This document shows, one piece after another, positions 1 through 7,991 of a stretch of DNA of 64,000 nucleotides. The stretch covers positions 62,001 through 126,000 of the forward strand of contig NZ_JANHDJ010000006.1 in NCBI RefSeq assembly GCF_024494645.1, given 5' to 3'. Source of the stretch: Halohasta litorea. GTDB taxonomy: Archaea > Halobacteriota > Halobacteria > Halobacteriales > Haloferacaceae. The notes under the pieces are model-generated. The model saw only the letters and a program-made list of their open reading frames with translations. It had not been told where the DNA came from and did no database searches. Each line of letters opens with the position of its first letter. Position 1 is the stretch's first letter. Made by a program: the position numbers and the translations under genes.

Positions 1-7
1 AACCAGC

Positions 8-229
8 GTGAGCAAACGCGAACCCACCCCGTCACAGGACACCGCCCAGCGGATGAAGAGTCTCACAGAACTGTGGCGAACGCGCTGTCCGAACGGGCAC
101 TCTTCGTTCACTCACCGGCCCCAGGAAGAATTTTGGTACTGCAAGTCATGTCACGACAACCCGGATATCGACACGCACCGCCACACGTACCTCATCGATA
201 CGAAAAACGGGACACGGATCACCAAGTGA
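8..229 (+). CDS. small zinc-ribbon protein
   Basis: A 73-residue soluble protein. Cys27, His31, Cys45 and Cys48 (a CPNGH knuckle, then CKSC) form a likely single zinc site, as in many tiny haloarchaeal CPxCG-type proteins that act as nucleic-acid or protein adaptors. No catalytic motif or membrane segment is visible. It starts 8 bases into the window, so its promoter lies outside. The stop is about 100 bases before the next start and there is no shared motif between them. The zinc site is read from the residues; the function is unknown. Confidence 0.75.
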   Translation: MSKREPTPSQDTAQRMKSLTELWRTRCPNGHSSFTHRPQEEFWYCKSCHDNPDIDTHRHTYLIDTKNGTRITK

Positions 230-326
230 GCCAGCCCAACCACAGAGAATTCCCCATAGAACCACCAATACGGTGACGAGTTTAACACCCCATTAATTTT
301 TGCCGAGGCGACACCAACTGAGCGTC

Positions 327-617
327 ATGGCCACACCAAACTACATCATCGTCCCCAAAGAAGACGGAAGTTACGTGGTTGGGGGTCGCGCATATCCTAC
401 CGAAGGCACGATCGGAGCCACGATTCTCCGGGAGCTAACAGACATCCCAGAGCGAATCGCCAACATCAGCGGGTTCGAGCCTGATGAATATGTGTTTTAC
501 TTCGATGGCCCGAGTGAAGGCTACATCAACCCAAGCAGCGTAGAGACCGTCATAAACGTTGAAACCCTCCTCGAGGAGGAACTCAACAAGTTGGACAAGT
601 CGATCGAACACCCTTGA
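327..617 (+). CDS. hypothetical protein
   Basis: A 96-residue acidic protein I do not recognise, with alternating short strands and a helical C-terminus. The ATG at 327 is preferred over an upstream in-frame TTG at 300 because the codons between encode an untypical basic stretch. Its TGA stop is the first three bases of an IS200/IS605-end-like TGACATCCTCC sequence, so the C-terminus or the stop may have been supplied by a past insertion. Confidence 0.65.
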   Translation: MATPNYIIVPKEDGSYVVGGRAYPTEGTIGATILRELTDIPERIANISGFEPDEYVFYFDGPSEGYINPSSVETVINVETLLEEELNKLDKSIEHP

Positions 618-655
618 CATCCTCCTCGCGCTGAAAGGGCGAGGCTTTCTCCTCG
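615..655 (+). repeat. IS200/IS605-type end-like hairpin (solo)
   Basis: TGACATCCTCC is followed by a hairpin with arms CCTCGC (624-629) and GCGAGG (639-644). The TGACATCC-plus-GC-hairpin form is, from memory, what lies at the right end of IS1341/tnpB-type elements in haloarchaea. There is no tnpA or tnpB in the window, so this is a solo end, a decayed element or a co-opted terminator. A second copy lies at 6440. Confidence 0.5.
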
Positions 656-719
656 ATTCTCCGTAACCCCGGCCCGGATCCTCTGTAGTGACGGGCACAG
701 CAACCAGGCCCATCGAGTG

Positions 720-748
720 GAGTTTGTAGCTACCATCTGGGGTAGAGT
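720..748 (+). promoter_or_regulatory. GTTTNTAG-CCGA box 1
   Basis: TTTGTAG at 723-729, 26 bases before the ATG at 749, then GCTACCA in place of the usual GCCYCCGA, then GGGGTAGAG. A weaker copy of the recurrent box; it heads the 749-2959 unit. Confidence 0.7.
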
Positions 749-1369
749 ATGGATTCAGAAGGTACGCAGAGACGCCTCATCGATCAGCCGAGGCCAGATG
801 TTGAATCGTTCACCCCGAACACGACTACCATCTCGACGATCGTGGAGATCGAAGCAGGTAGCGAGGCGAGGGCCAAGCAGGTCCTCGAGAAACTCCCTGC
901 CGAGGTCAACAAGCTCGCGTTCAACGGGTGGCCCGTCTACAAATCTGACATGGAGCCGAACGACGACCCCGCAGTTGTTTCCCACTTCGATCACTCGATA
1001 GCGTGCTATCACGGCCACCCGCTGTATGAGTCGTCTCGGGGGCCGGGCATCCCCGAGGACTTCCCGGTCGAAGACAAGTGCGGCGGCCTCGCGTTCCATG
1101 TGACGAAAGACTACGACACGGCCATCTACCGATTCTTCGGCCCGTCGGTGACCGTCGCAGGAAGGCCCACCCACGATCAAATCGCCGGGACGTACGAGCT
1201 CTCCATCTCCGTGAAGAAGGACACAGAACGGACGAACCACATGCGGGGGCCGGGCAGGACCACCCACGATGTCCAGCTTCACCTCAACGGGATGCGTACT
1301 CGTGGAAGCATCTCCTACGGCGAAACCGTCATCGAACCCGTCAACAACACCGACACCGCCAGCGCGTAA
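749..1369 (+). CDS. hypothetical protein, first gene of a three-gene unit
   Basis: A 206-residue soluble protein I do not recognise. It has a Pro/Thr-rich start, a central region with several His and Cys (around residues 80-115) and a beta-rich C-terminal half. The start is fixed by the upstream box ending at 748, which places the ATG 26 bases after the TTTGTAG. The stop is 2 bases before the next ATG (1372), so the two are almost certainly cotranscribed and perhaps translationally coupled. No enzyme motif is visible. Confidence 0.75.
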   Translation: MDSEGTQRRLIDQPRPDVESFTPNTTTISTIVEIEAGSEARAKQVLEKLPAEVNKLAFNGWPVYKSDMEPNDDPAVVSHFDHSIACYHGHPLYESSRGPGIPEDFPVEDKCGGLAFHVTKDYDTAIYRFFGPSVTVAGRPTHDQIAGTYELSISVKKDTERTNHMRGPGRTTHDVQLHLNGMRTRGSISYGETVIEPVNNTDTASA

Positions 1370-1371
1370 TC

Positions 1372-2469
1372 ATGCAAGCAAAACTACCGGGAACTGACGA
1401 CGTGGAGCAACCAGACCAGCCGAGGCCGCCAACGATCGAGAACTCCGAACAGTACGCACTTCCGAAGAAGGCGGATCTCCCCGACATTCCCGGCATCGTC
1501 TGGGGACTGTTCGACACTGACGGCGAGACGCGATACGTCAAAGGCGATACGCTAACCTCGCCAGCCGGCGTCGATACGGAACAACCACCACACGGAGAGC
1601 TCCCCGCGAACGCAGTAGTGGAAGGCGTCGGTGCCTACATCGAGTCTTACGGCATCGAAGAGATCGAGATCCCCGACTACTACAGCCGGTTCTCGGACTT
1701 CGAGCCCGTCATCAACACCTGGACAACGACGGCGACCGGGATTGGGTACGGAATCGAGCAGAACATGCTCCGGGGACTCGTCCGACTTGCCAACGGTTCC
1801 GGGCGAATTGACCACGACAAGACCCACGTCATCCTCTGTGAGAACGATACCGTCCTCGTCACCGGCCCCCGCGGTGCGTTCATCAAGGACCTCTGGGGAA
1901 TCAAAGGCGACAGGACGGACGAGGAACCGCCAGCAGACGTGTATCAGAACGTCCGAGGGTTCTCCATGCCCGAAGAGAACGAAACCGCTCTCGAGAAGAC
2001 TGAGGCGGTTCTCGACGCTCTCGAAACCTACACCGACTACGAAGTCAGCGAGTACCAGTTCAACCGTGACCGGGGAAAGCACATATTCCACACCACATGT
2101 GGACGCGAGTTCTACCCCCGAGGTGGCCCAATACTCGAAGCAGGACCCGCCTCATCGGTCGTCGGTGAGCACACTTACGACTACCGTGGAACCACCTACT
2201 CAGCAACGGTTGAGCCAGAAGACATCGATCACGGCATCGGAGACACCATCGCTCCAATGATTCAGACGACGAAGACCGTCCTCGGCTACACCGTCGATTG
2301 GAAGATCCGCGACTACGTCTTCTCCGGCAACGCCCGCTGCGTCGACGCCATCCTCTGTTACGTCACCCTCACTCACACACCCGCCGAGAACTCGGAGGGG
2401 GACGTCTACCTTGATTACGCCGTGAACTCACAAGGAGAGATCATCGAATCGTACGACCTCGACGACTAG
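1372..2469 (+). CDS. hypothetical 365-residue protein
   Basis: A 365-residue acidic protein with no motif I can assign. The N-terminus is Pro/Gln-rich and probably disordered; the rest looks like an alpha/beta fold with a region rich in Tyr, Trp and Gly (about residues 90-180) and two Cys near the C-terminus. There is no signal peptide or membrane segment. I chose ATG 1372 because it lies 2 bases after the upstream stop; the longer in-frame extension only shadows the preceding gene. Size and fold would suit a structural or DNA-binding protein, but nothing in the sequence shows it. Confidence 0.75.
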   Translation: MQAKLPGTDDVEQPDQPRPPTIENSEQYALPKKADLPDIPGIVWGLFDTDGETRYVKGDTLTSPAGVDTEQPPHGELPANAVVEGVGAYIESYGIEEIEIPDYYSRFSDFEPVINTWTTTATGIGYGIEQNMLRGLVRLANGSGRIDHDKTHVILCENDTVLVTGPRGAFIKDLWGIKGDRTDEEPPADVYQNVRGFSMPEENETALEKTEAVLDALETYTDYEVSEYQFNRDRGKHIFHTTCGREFYPRGGPILEAGPASSVVGEHTYDYRGTTYSATVEPEDIDHGIGDTIAPMIQTTKTVLGYTVDWKIRDYVFSGNARCVDAILCYVTLTHTPAENSEGDVYLDYAVNSQGEIIESYDLDD

Positions 2470-2515
2470 CAACCACCAGCAGAGACACCCACACAACCAC
2501 CACCCCACCACAACC

Positions 2516-2959
2516 ATGGGAGCATACATCAACTTCAAACTGATCGACGAATCGCAAGCCGAAGAAGCCAACGAGTGGCTCAAAGAGCAACCAGAGCAGC
2601 AGGAACTCATCGAGATCGGACGGGGACAGATCCACTTCTGGTGCGAGGCAGATCGACAGCACGAACTCGCCAAAGAGGAACGCGGAGTCCCTGACTTCCA
2701 CGACATCGGCGAAGCGCAACTGAAAGCCAGCGGCCTCGGCTACCACCGGTCAGACCGAATAAAGGGGCTCTGGGTCGACCTCTTCGAAAAACTCCACAAC
2801 CACGACGAGTTCGGCGTGAAGCTTCTCAGCAACAGCTGCGGACTGAGTCACCACTACTTCTCCCATACGGAACTGCTGACGATCACCGATAACAAGGAAG
2901 CACTCTCGGATACTGGCTTCGACGACTTCGAAGAAGAGCTCGCTCAAGCGGCGGCGTGA
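2516..2959 (+). CDS. hypothetical protein
   Basis: A 147-residue soluble, Glu/Gln-rich, mostly helical protein, third in the unit starting at 749. It has several His residues (WCEAD and HHYFSH segments) but no recognisable metal site. The 46-base spacer before it is a CA-rich, purine-poor leader of the kind seen between many cotranscribed genes here. Function unknown. Confidence 0.7.
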   Translation: MGAYINFKLIDESQAEEANEWLKEQPEQQELIEIGRGQIHFWCEADRQHELAKEERGVPDFHDIGEAQLKASGLGYHRSDRIKGLWVDLFEKLHNHDEFGVKLLSNSCGLSHHYFSHTELLTITDNKEALSDTGFDDFEEELAQAAA

Positions 2960-3002
2960 AACGCCCTTACCGCAGTTCAAGTTATCCAGGCAGACCCTAT
3001 TA

Positions 3003-3416
3003 TTAGGGTTGTGCCTCACCTGGGTGCCGTGGATCGGCACCATCCGGGGGCCATTTTTGCTCAGAGCCTTGGTAGGCGCTTGGATCGTCGTCGGGGTGAA
3101 GTTGGTGCTGCCCGATCCAAGCCTCAAACATGATGTCCGGCTCTTCACCCTCATACCCGTGAGTGTGATGAACTCGGAAGTTCGTTCCGTTTTGGCCAGC
3201 AGGGGTGACCCGATCGCTTCTGATGTATCGCACATCGTCCGCTCGAAGAGCGACGTACTCAAAATCCATCGAACCGTCTTCTCCATCATCCGACGGCTGG
3301 ACGATTTCTGCTGTAAGCCACTCCGCACCAACCAGCCGAACTACAGCGTCAACGTTGAGTTCATCACCATTTGTGAAGCAGACCGTCACCTCGTTTAGCA
3401 TGTCGTCATCAGACAT
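3003..3416 (-). CDS. hypothetical protein
   Basis: A 137-residue protein, one of the few minus-strand genes on the left side, convergent with the 749-2959 unit and divergent from the PP-loop gene at 3564. It has a beta-rich N-terminal half and a His/Pro/Asp-rich C-terminal tail. A TTTAACC box on the minus strand (3438-3446) lies about 28 bases before the ATG, supporting a leaderless transcript. No family recognised. Confidence 0.65.
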   Translation of the reverse strand: MSDDDMLNEVTVCFTNGDELNVDAVVRLVGAEWLTAEIVQPSDDGEDGSMDFEYVALRADDVRYIRSDRVTPAGQNGTNFRVHHTHGYEGEEPDIMFEAWIGQHQLHPDDDPSAYQGSEQKWPPDGADPRHPGEAQP

Positions 3417-3435
3417 ACTCTGATCGTATCATCAT

Positions 3436-3447
3436 AGGGTTAAATAC
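3436..3447 (-). promoter_or_regulatory. canonical TATA-type promoter for 3003-3416
   Basis: On the minus strand TATTTAACCC lies about 28 bases upstream of the ATG at 3416. The region 3417-3530 is strongly AT-rich with several TATATA runs in both directions, so it is a divergent promoter region. Confidence 0.5.
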
Positions 3448-3530
3448 CTTCCCCGTCTTCACATATATACCCCTATATAAAGAAACGCCAAATTAGCAAT
3501 TTTAGTATATAAACCACCCCCGCCAAAAGT

Positions 3531-3559
3531 AGGTTTGTACGGCTCGCTTGGAGTAGAAG
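3531..3559 (+). promoter_or_regulatory. GTTTNTAG-CCGA box 2
   Basis: TTTGTAC at 3534-3540, then GGCTCGC and GGAGTAGAAG, 30 bases before ATG 3564. A canonical-looking TATATAAA lies about 25 bases further upstream (3505-3512), so this gene may have two promoters. Confidence 0.6.
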
Positions 3560-3563
3560 ACTG

Positions 3564-4811
3564 ATGATTGAAATGGAAGAATACGGGATTGCACCACCTC
3601 CCGAAGCAATCCACTCAGAAACGATCGCGAAGCCACAGCCACAGTCAGAGCCGCTCGACATCCTCGAATCGGACCGGATCCTCGAAGTCCCGAACGGACG
3701 GGGTGAAAAGACAGATGCGGTCCTCTTCAGCGGCGGCGACGATTCGCTTGCGCTTACCCACCTCGCGATGGAGGAGGGGTGGGCTGACTTCGTTATCCAC
3801 CTCGAAACGAACTCCTCTATCCCGGAGAATCTCGATTACGTTCGTGAGGTCTGTGAGACCTTCTGTTGGCCGCTTCTCATAATCTCGTCTCCGATGCCGT
3901 TAGATACGTTCGCGTATCGCTATGGCTTTGCTGGCGCTCCCTCTCACACGATGGCGTATAATTATTTCAAAGGAAGGCAGCTCGGGCATTTCTACCGCAA
4001 GAAGCACGGCAACGTGAAGTACCTATCCGGTGTACGGAAGCTCGAATCGGATCGGCGGATGGAAAACATCGAAGCAGAGGTCCAATACGAGTCGACATCC
4101 CATTCTGGGAACTTCACCGGATGGTGGGTCTCGCCGCTGATCGAGAAGTCAGACGACTGGATAACCCGGTATCGCGAAGAACACAGCCTTCCCCAGAACC
4201 CGGTATCGGCGAAGATCCACCGGAGTGGGGATTGTCAGTGTCTCGCCTACGGGAACCGCCAGGAAGAGCTGATCATGATCGAATCGGAGTACCCCGATTT
4301 CGCGGCATGGCTACTGTCGGTCGAGAAGCGCGTTCAGGAGTATCGCGGCCGTGTGATGATTCTCGAAGAGACGCACCCGGAGATAGCCAAGCAAGTCGAG
4401 TCACTCCGGGAGGAGACCCGCCCGTACCCCATGCGCTTGTCGGTACTCAAAGAACACTTCCCGACCGTCTTTCGGGAAATCGTCGACGTCGACGCCGAGA
4501 CGGCGATCCTCAAAGGGCAGACGGAGCCCACATCGTACATCGGCCACGGTGGGCTCTCGTCGAAAGAACTCCGCGATCTGACTGCGAGTGCTGACGCATC
4601 CCAGCAGACCCTCTGTGAATCGTGTGGCGACCCGTGCTACACGCTTTCGCCAGCAGTCCAAGCCAACGTCGAGGAAGCCAAAGAACGAGCCGCCCGAGCC
4701 ACCCCTACTCAGCAAACGCTACCCGGAACCACCGACGATTACGCCTCATCGCCCGCGATCGCCAGCAACGAGTCAGCGGACCGAACCCACAGACAGCAGA
4801 CATTCGAGTAG
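3564..4811 (+). CDS. PAPS-reductase-like PP-loop ATPase
   Basis: A 415-residue protein of the adenine nucleotide alpha-hydrolase (PP-loop) superfamily, closest in layout to phage PAPS-reductase-like proteins. SGGDDS at residues 56-61 is the PP-loop; SGVRKLES..R at 155-164 matches the conserved G-[IV]-R-x2-ES-x2-R segment; Cys224/Cys226 and a later CESCGDPC add thiol or metal sites. The last 60 residues are Ala/Thr-rich and look disordered. Family members adenylate or release PPi in sulfur transfer or base modification. In a virus-like element a role in nucleic-acid thiolation or modification is possible, but no Dnd or Que partner genes are beside it. A classical sulfate-assimilation role is unlikely because no cys neighbours are present. 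Confidence 0.8.
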   Translation: MIEMEEYGIAPPPEAIHSETIAKPQPQSEPLDILESDRILEVPNGRGEKTDAVLFSGGDDSLALTHLAMEEGWADFVIHLETNSSIPENLDYVREVCETFCWPLLIISSPMPLDTFAYRYGFAGAPSHTMAYNYFKGRQLGHFYRKKHGNVKYLSGVRKLESDRRMENIEAEVQYESTSHSGNFTGWWVSPLIEKSDDWITRYREEHSLPQNPVSAKIHRSGDCQCLAYGNRQEELIMIESEYPDFAAWLLSVEKRVQEYRGRVMILEETHPEIAKQVESLREETRPYPMRLSVLKEHFPTVFREIVDVDAETAILKGQTEPTSYIGHGGLSSKELRDLTASADASQQTLCESCGDPCYTLSPAVQANVEEAKERAARATPTQQTLPGTTDDYASSPAIASNESADRTHRQQTFE

Positions 4812-4813
4812 TC

Positions 4814-4859
4814 GTCTTGTCAACCATTCCAAGGATTGCGTTGTAACGATTGACAAGAC
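4814..4859. repeat. inverted-repeat element A (pair of 60305-60349)
   Basis: Arms GTCTTGTCAA (4814-4823) and TTGACAAGAC (4850-4859) are perfect inverted repeats around 26 bases. The right part, TTGTAACGATTGACAAGAC (4841-4859), recurs exactly as its reverse complement at 60305-60323. It lies in a 129-base intergenic stretch just after the PP-loop gene and before box 3. It could be a recombination site, a replication or partition site, or a processing/termination stem-loop. Confidence 0.75.
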
Positions 4860-4903
4860 GGCCAGTAGAGTCAAGGGAGAAGAGAGAGTCTGTCTGGAGA
4901 GGT

Positions 4904-4934
4904 GGGTTTGTAGCTCACGAGTGAGGTGAGTGAG
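4904..4934 (+). promoter_or_regulatory. GTTTNTAG-CCGA box 3
   Basis: TTTGTAG at 4907-4913 followed by CTCACGAGTGAGGTGAGTGAG. It lies 34 bases before ATG 4941. An in-frame GTG at 4926 would fall inside the box and is rejected as the start. Confidence 0.75.
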
Positions 4935-4940
4935 ATAGAA

Positions 4941-5291
4941 ATGAGCACTGTCGTAGAAGTCAGCCGGGCGGGAGAGATGGACAAGCCGAAGATGGATCTC
5001 TGGTGGGGGCTCGCCGTCCTAACGGGCCTCGGCGACCTTGTGACCACCCGTATCGGCCTCCAGTTAGGGCTCGAAGAAGGCAACCACCTGATCGTGTTGC
5101 TCCTCGAGGCCGCGGGCTGGGCGGGGTTCACCCTGTTCAAGATCGCTATCCTCGCCGGGGCGCTCCTGTTTGCCGCCAAGCTATCAGCTGAAAAGCGGCC
5201 CGCCGTCCCGCTCGGCCTCGCAGCGACGTGGTCGCTTGTCACCGTGATAAACACGATTCACGTCGCGGCGCTCCTCCCGGTTACGCTGTAG
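4941..5291 (+). CDS. small membrane protein, DUF5658-like
   Basis: A 116-residue protein with three hydrophobic segments (about residues 22-40, 48-80 and 88-114). The first carries GLGDLVTTRIGLQLGLEEGN, which resembles the conserved D-x2-[ST]-T plus E-x-N signature of the DUF5658 family of small haloarchaeal membrane proteins. The N-terminus is cytosolic-looking and there is no signal peptide. Function of the family is unknown. The gene is single between box 3 and the LamG gene 5335. Confidence 0.75.
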   Translation: MSTVVEVSRAGEMDKPKMDLWWGLAVLTGLGDLVTTRIGLQLGLEEGNHLIVLLLEAAGWAGFTLFKIAILAGALLFAAKLSAEKRPAVPLGLAATWSLVTVINTIHVAALLPVTL

Positions 5292-5334
5292 GCAGAAGTA
5301 TTATCACTACGAAGAGAGTCTCATACAGCAATTG

Positions 5335-6135
5335 ATGAGCTCGAAGACGCCCTTCTTCCGGACCAAACGGAAGCGGGTCGGATCCGGGACGCCACCCCCT
5401 CAGTGGGATAACAGCAACTGGAGTGACGAGGCCCACTCCAAGTCGGGGGTCGTGATCCGAGATGGGGGGATCGTCGTTGATCCGTCGATGAAGCCGAAAG
5501 CCGGCGTAGCGCGGTGGACACTCTCACCAGAGGACACCGATGGAACGACCGCCCTCGACACATGGGGAGACAACGACGGTGCGATCTACGGCGGCGTTCA
5601 ACCAGACGTCGAGACGGATGTGGGACCGGCGTACCAATTCGATGGGTCAACCGGTCATGTGGTACTCGGGTCAGTCGAGTCTCTCCAGCTCGATTCGGCG
5701 TACACCGTCTCGCAGTTGATCCGCTTCGAGAGCCAACAGGAGACCTGGTTCTTCGGCAATTACGACACTGAAGACCGAGGAGCTGGGATCACATACGATC
5801 GCGAGGGCAGCGGGCGGATACGGTGGTATGATGGAATCGAGTTCTTCACGCTCTCCAATCCGATCGAGACCCAGCGGTGGTATCTCGTGACGCTATCCAG
5901 ATCCGGATCCACCTACACACTCTATCTGGACGGCGAATACGAAGGGAGTATCACGACTTCGCAGACCGGGTTCAGCGACTCGTCACGCCCTAACGTGACT
6001 ATTGGCAGTTCCTGGGGAGAGACACGCACCGACCACCGAGCCCCACTACACGGCTTCATGAAGAACATCCAGATCTACGCGAAGGAGATCACCAGCGAAG
6101 AAGCAGCGAGGCTGTATTCACAGGGGGCGATCTGA
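5335..6135 (+). CDS. LamG/concanavalin-like lectin domain protein (plus-strand member of fibre family)
   Basis: A 266-residue protein. Residues 1-60 resemble the N-terminal module of the minus-strand fibre genes (FF.TKRKR, then a W..SNWSDEA segment, then a short GGIV strand and W.LS.ED). The remainder is a LamG-type jelly roll ending in the typical ITSEEAARLYSQG, as in Laminin_G_3 domains. No signal peptide. By analogy it is a candidate receptor- or glycan-binding protein of a virion or cell surface. It is the only member on the plus strand and the most diverged. ATG 5335 is preferred over TTG 5332. Confidence 0.75.
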   Translation: MSSKTPFFRTKRKRVGSGTPPPQWDNSNWSDEAHSKSGVVIRDGGIVVDPSMKPKAGVARWTLSPEDTDGTTALDTWGDNDGAIYGGVQPDVETDVGPAYQFDGSTGHVVLGSVESLQLDSAYTVSQLIRFESQQETWFFGNYDTEDRGAGITYDREGSGRIRWYDGIEFFTLSNPIETQRWYLVTLSRSGSTYTLYLDGEYEGSITTSQTGFSDSSRPNVTIGSSWGETRTDHRAPLHGFMKNIQIYAKEITSEEAARLYSQGAI

Positions 6136-6138
6136 TGG

Positions 6139-6166
6139 TGGTTTTTAGCCGCCGAAGTGGATGCGG
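6139..6166 (+). promoter_or_regulatory. GTTTNTAG-CCGA box 4
   Basis: TTTTTAG at 6142-6148, then CCGCCGAAGTGGATGCGG. It starts 46 bases before ATG 6188, so a leader of about 20 bases is expected. Confidence 0.75.
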
Positions 6167-6187
6167 CGCGACTGAGTAAAATAACCC

Positions 6188-6439
6188 ATGAGCGATTCAA
6201 CACCCGACATCACCGACGTCAAAGCATGGCTCGACGACGAATACAATCAGTACATGTCCACGTACCTGTACGACAGCTACCTCCGCCTTACGAACGGCTC
6301 TGCGGCGCATTTCGTCGATATCCGTATCACCGACGACGAGGAGATCCAACTGTTCGGCGAGCGATACGGTGATCAGATCGACAAGAGGTGTGAAGCAACT
6401 CGCAAAAGCCTCCTCGAGACGCTATCGTCGACAATCTAG
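6188..6439 (+). CDS. hypothetical small protein
   Basis: An 83-residue acidic, Tyr- and Asp-rich, mostly helical protein with no recognisable motif. It has its own box-type promoter and is followed at once by an IS200/IS605-end-like hairpin that starts with the base after its TAG stop. Function unknown. Confidence 0.65.
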   Translation: MSDSTPDITDVKAWLDDEYNQYMSTYLYDSYLRLTNGSAAHFVDIRITDDEEIQLFGERYGDQIDKRCEATRKSLLETLSSTI

Positions 6440-6477
6440 TGACATCCTCCCCGGCGTTCACGCCGGTGCTCCCCCTA
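6440..6477 (+). repeat. IS200/IS605-type end-like hairpin (solo)
   Basis: TGACATCCTCC leads into a perfect hairpin CCGGCG-TTCA-CGCCGG (6451-6466). It is the same form and orientation as the copy at 615, and again directly abuts a stop codon. No transposase is present between or beside the two copies. Confidence 0.55.
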
Positions 6478-6522
6478 CGAAATGGCAGGAAGAACTAATA
6501 CACCTCTCCGAAAATCACAATT

Positions 6523-7197
6523 GTGGAAAAAGTAACAAACGCCCTGCCAGACAGGGCGATCACCGTTGAAGAAACATTTGACCTGATGCGCCCACCTCGC
6601 CAATGTGGATTCGTTGCTCCATTACATCAGGATGAGGCAGGCCGCTGCACCAGCATCTACTTTGAGCATGAAGGGCAGATGAGCGCAGCGGCATTTGATG
6701 GAGCATCTTGGGCCCCCCTCACCCCCCACTGTGAAGACATCGATCAATACTTCCACAACGATCAGGTGATGGAACAGTTCACCGACGACATGGCAGCCGA
6801 GGCGGAAAGGCAAGTTCCGAATCCCCACTCCATGTTCGGTCACCAAGTCCAGTTCCAAGCGCCTCCAGGGTTCCAAACGAAACTCTGCATCCGGCACCGA
6901 GCACTCTCACCTGAGGATTACGACTCTCTCAAGGCTTGGCCGCAACTTGGGGACGCGACGGCGATCTGGGGAAACCCGGAGGCGGGAATTGTAGCGGTTG
7001 CTGTCATGGAGCTATCGCCTGATGGAGAACATTCCGTCATCTTCACCAATTTTAACCCCGAGATTGGAACCTGGCGAGTCGTAGACACCATCGGACTAGA
7101 CAGTCTGCCTGAAGTAGCGGGCCACATCCACAAAGAAACTGGAAAGGCCGCTTCAGAGCATTACACTGAAATCGAAATGATCACTGGACCTCAGTGA
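6523..7197 (+). CDS. hypothetical protein
   Basis: A 224-residue soluble protein of mixed alpha/beta content that I do not recognise. It has a Cys/His-containing N-terminal third (Cys28, Cys41 and several His). The GTG at 6523 is the start that gives the full reading frame; there is no earlier ATG after the hairpin at 6440-6477. The gene lacks the box-type promoter. It is followed after 25 bases by the 7223 gene and the two are probably cotranscribed. Confidence 0.65.
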   Translation: MEKVTNALPDRAITVEETFDLMRPPRQCGFVAPLHQDEAGRCTSIYFEHEGQMSAAAFDGASWAPLTPHCEDIDQYFHNDQVMEQFTDDMAAEAERQVPNPHSMFGHQVQFQAPPGFQTKLCIRHRALSPEDYDSLKAWPQLGDATAIWGNPEAGIVAVAVMELSPDGEHSVIFTNFNPEIGTWRVVDTIGLDSLPEVAGHIHKETGKAASEHYTEIEMITGPQ

Positions 7198-7222
7198 AAA
7201 CCTCAATCACCCGCAACCAACA

Positions 7223-7954
7223 ATGATACACACTACACCATCACCGGTGGAATTCGAGTACCCAGAAGTCAATCTGAGCAACAGCGAACTCGGAATGTTA
7301 GAATGGGTACTCAAAAGCAACAGAGACAGTTGGCAGAATGCCCGAGGCGACCCGAACCAAGATTACAGAGAGAACGACATTCACGACACGGTGTCCGTTT
7401 TAAACGACCTCATCAGTCGTGTTACAGAGCTCCGGCTTACGGAAGTGGGTGGGGGGACCTTGTCGATCAACACGCCCCGAGAAATGGATGAGATTCTCTT
7501 TGGCACTCTGTTATGTCTTCAGGGCATTCAGGATGGTGAAGTCGAACTCGGAACGCAAGACAGTGACGCTGTGGCAGCCAGCTACAAGAGCTTGTTATCT
7601 CGCTTTACCGATGCCCACTGGGAGGACAACCCGTTGGCAGAATACTGGCACGAGTTCGGTGACCTCACCCCAGCCTCACCAAGCGACCCGATCATTAAAG
7701 CGATCGTCGAGCATGGAGAACGGACCCACGTCCTCCGCGAGTTGATGGCGCGGCGTAACATGGAATACACCGTTTCGGCGCTTGAAAATCCTGAGCGGCT
7801 GAATGCCGATCCAGATGATCCAGACGACGTCGCCCAGAAGTTCATCGCTGCGTGGGATGAGACACGTGGATCGATGGGCTCCCACCAATACCAGATGTGG
7901 CTTGATGCTGCTGAGGAAAGGGTCGGAGCAGGTGCCGACTTCCTCTACAAATAG
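7223..7954 (+). CDS. hypothetical protein
   Basis: A 243-residue, mostly helical, acidic protein without recognisable motifs, signal peptide or membrane segments. It lies downstream of the 6523 gene in the same orientation and converges with the minus-strand fibre gene ending at 7992. G+C is slightly lower than in the right half of the window. Function unknown. Confidence 0.7.
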   Translation: MIHTTPSPVEFEYPEVNLSNSELGMLEWVLKSNRDSWQNARGDPNQDYRENDIHDTVSVLNDLISRVTELRLTEVGGGTLSINTPREMDEILFGTLLCLQGIQDGEVELGTQDSDAVAASYKSLLSRFTDAHWEDNPLAEYWHEFGDLTPASPSDPIIKAIVEHGERTHVLRELMARRNMEYTVSALENPERLNADPDDPDDVAQKFIAAWDETRGSMGSHQYQMWLDAAEERVGAGADFLYK

Positions 7955-7991
7955 TTCTTTCTAAGAGGTTTCTCAGGGCAGGACAACCGAT

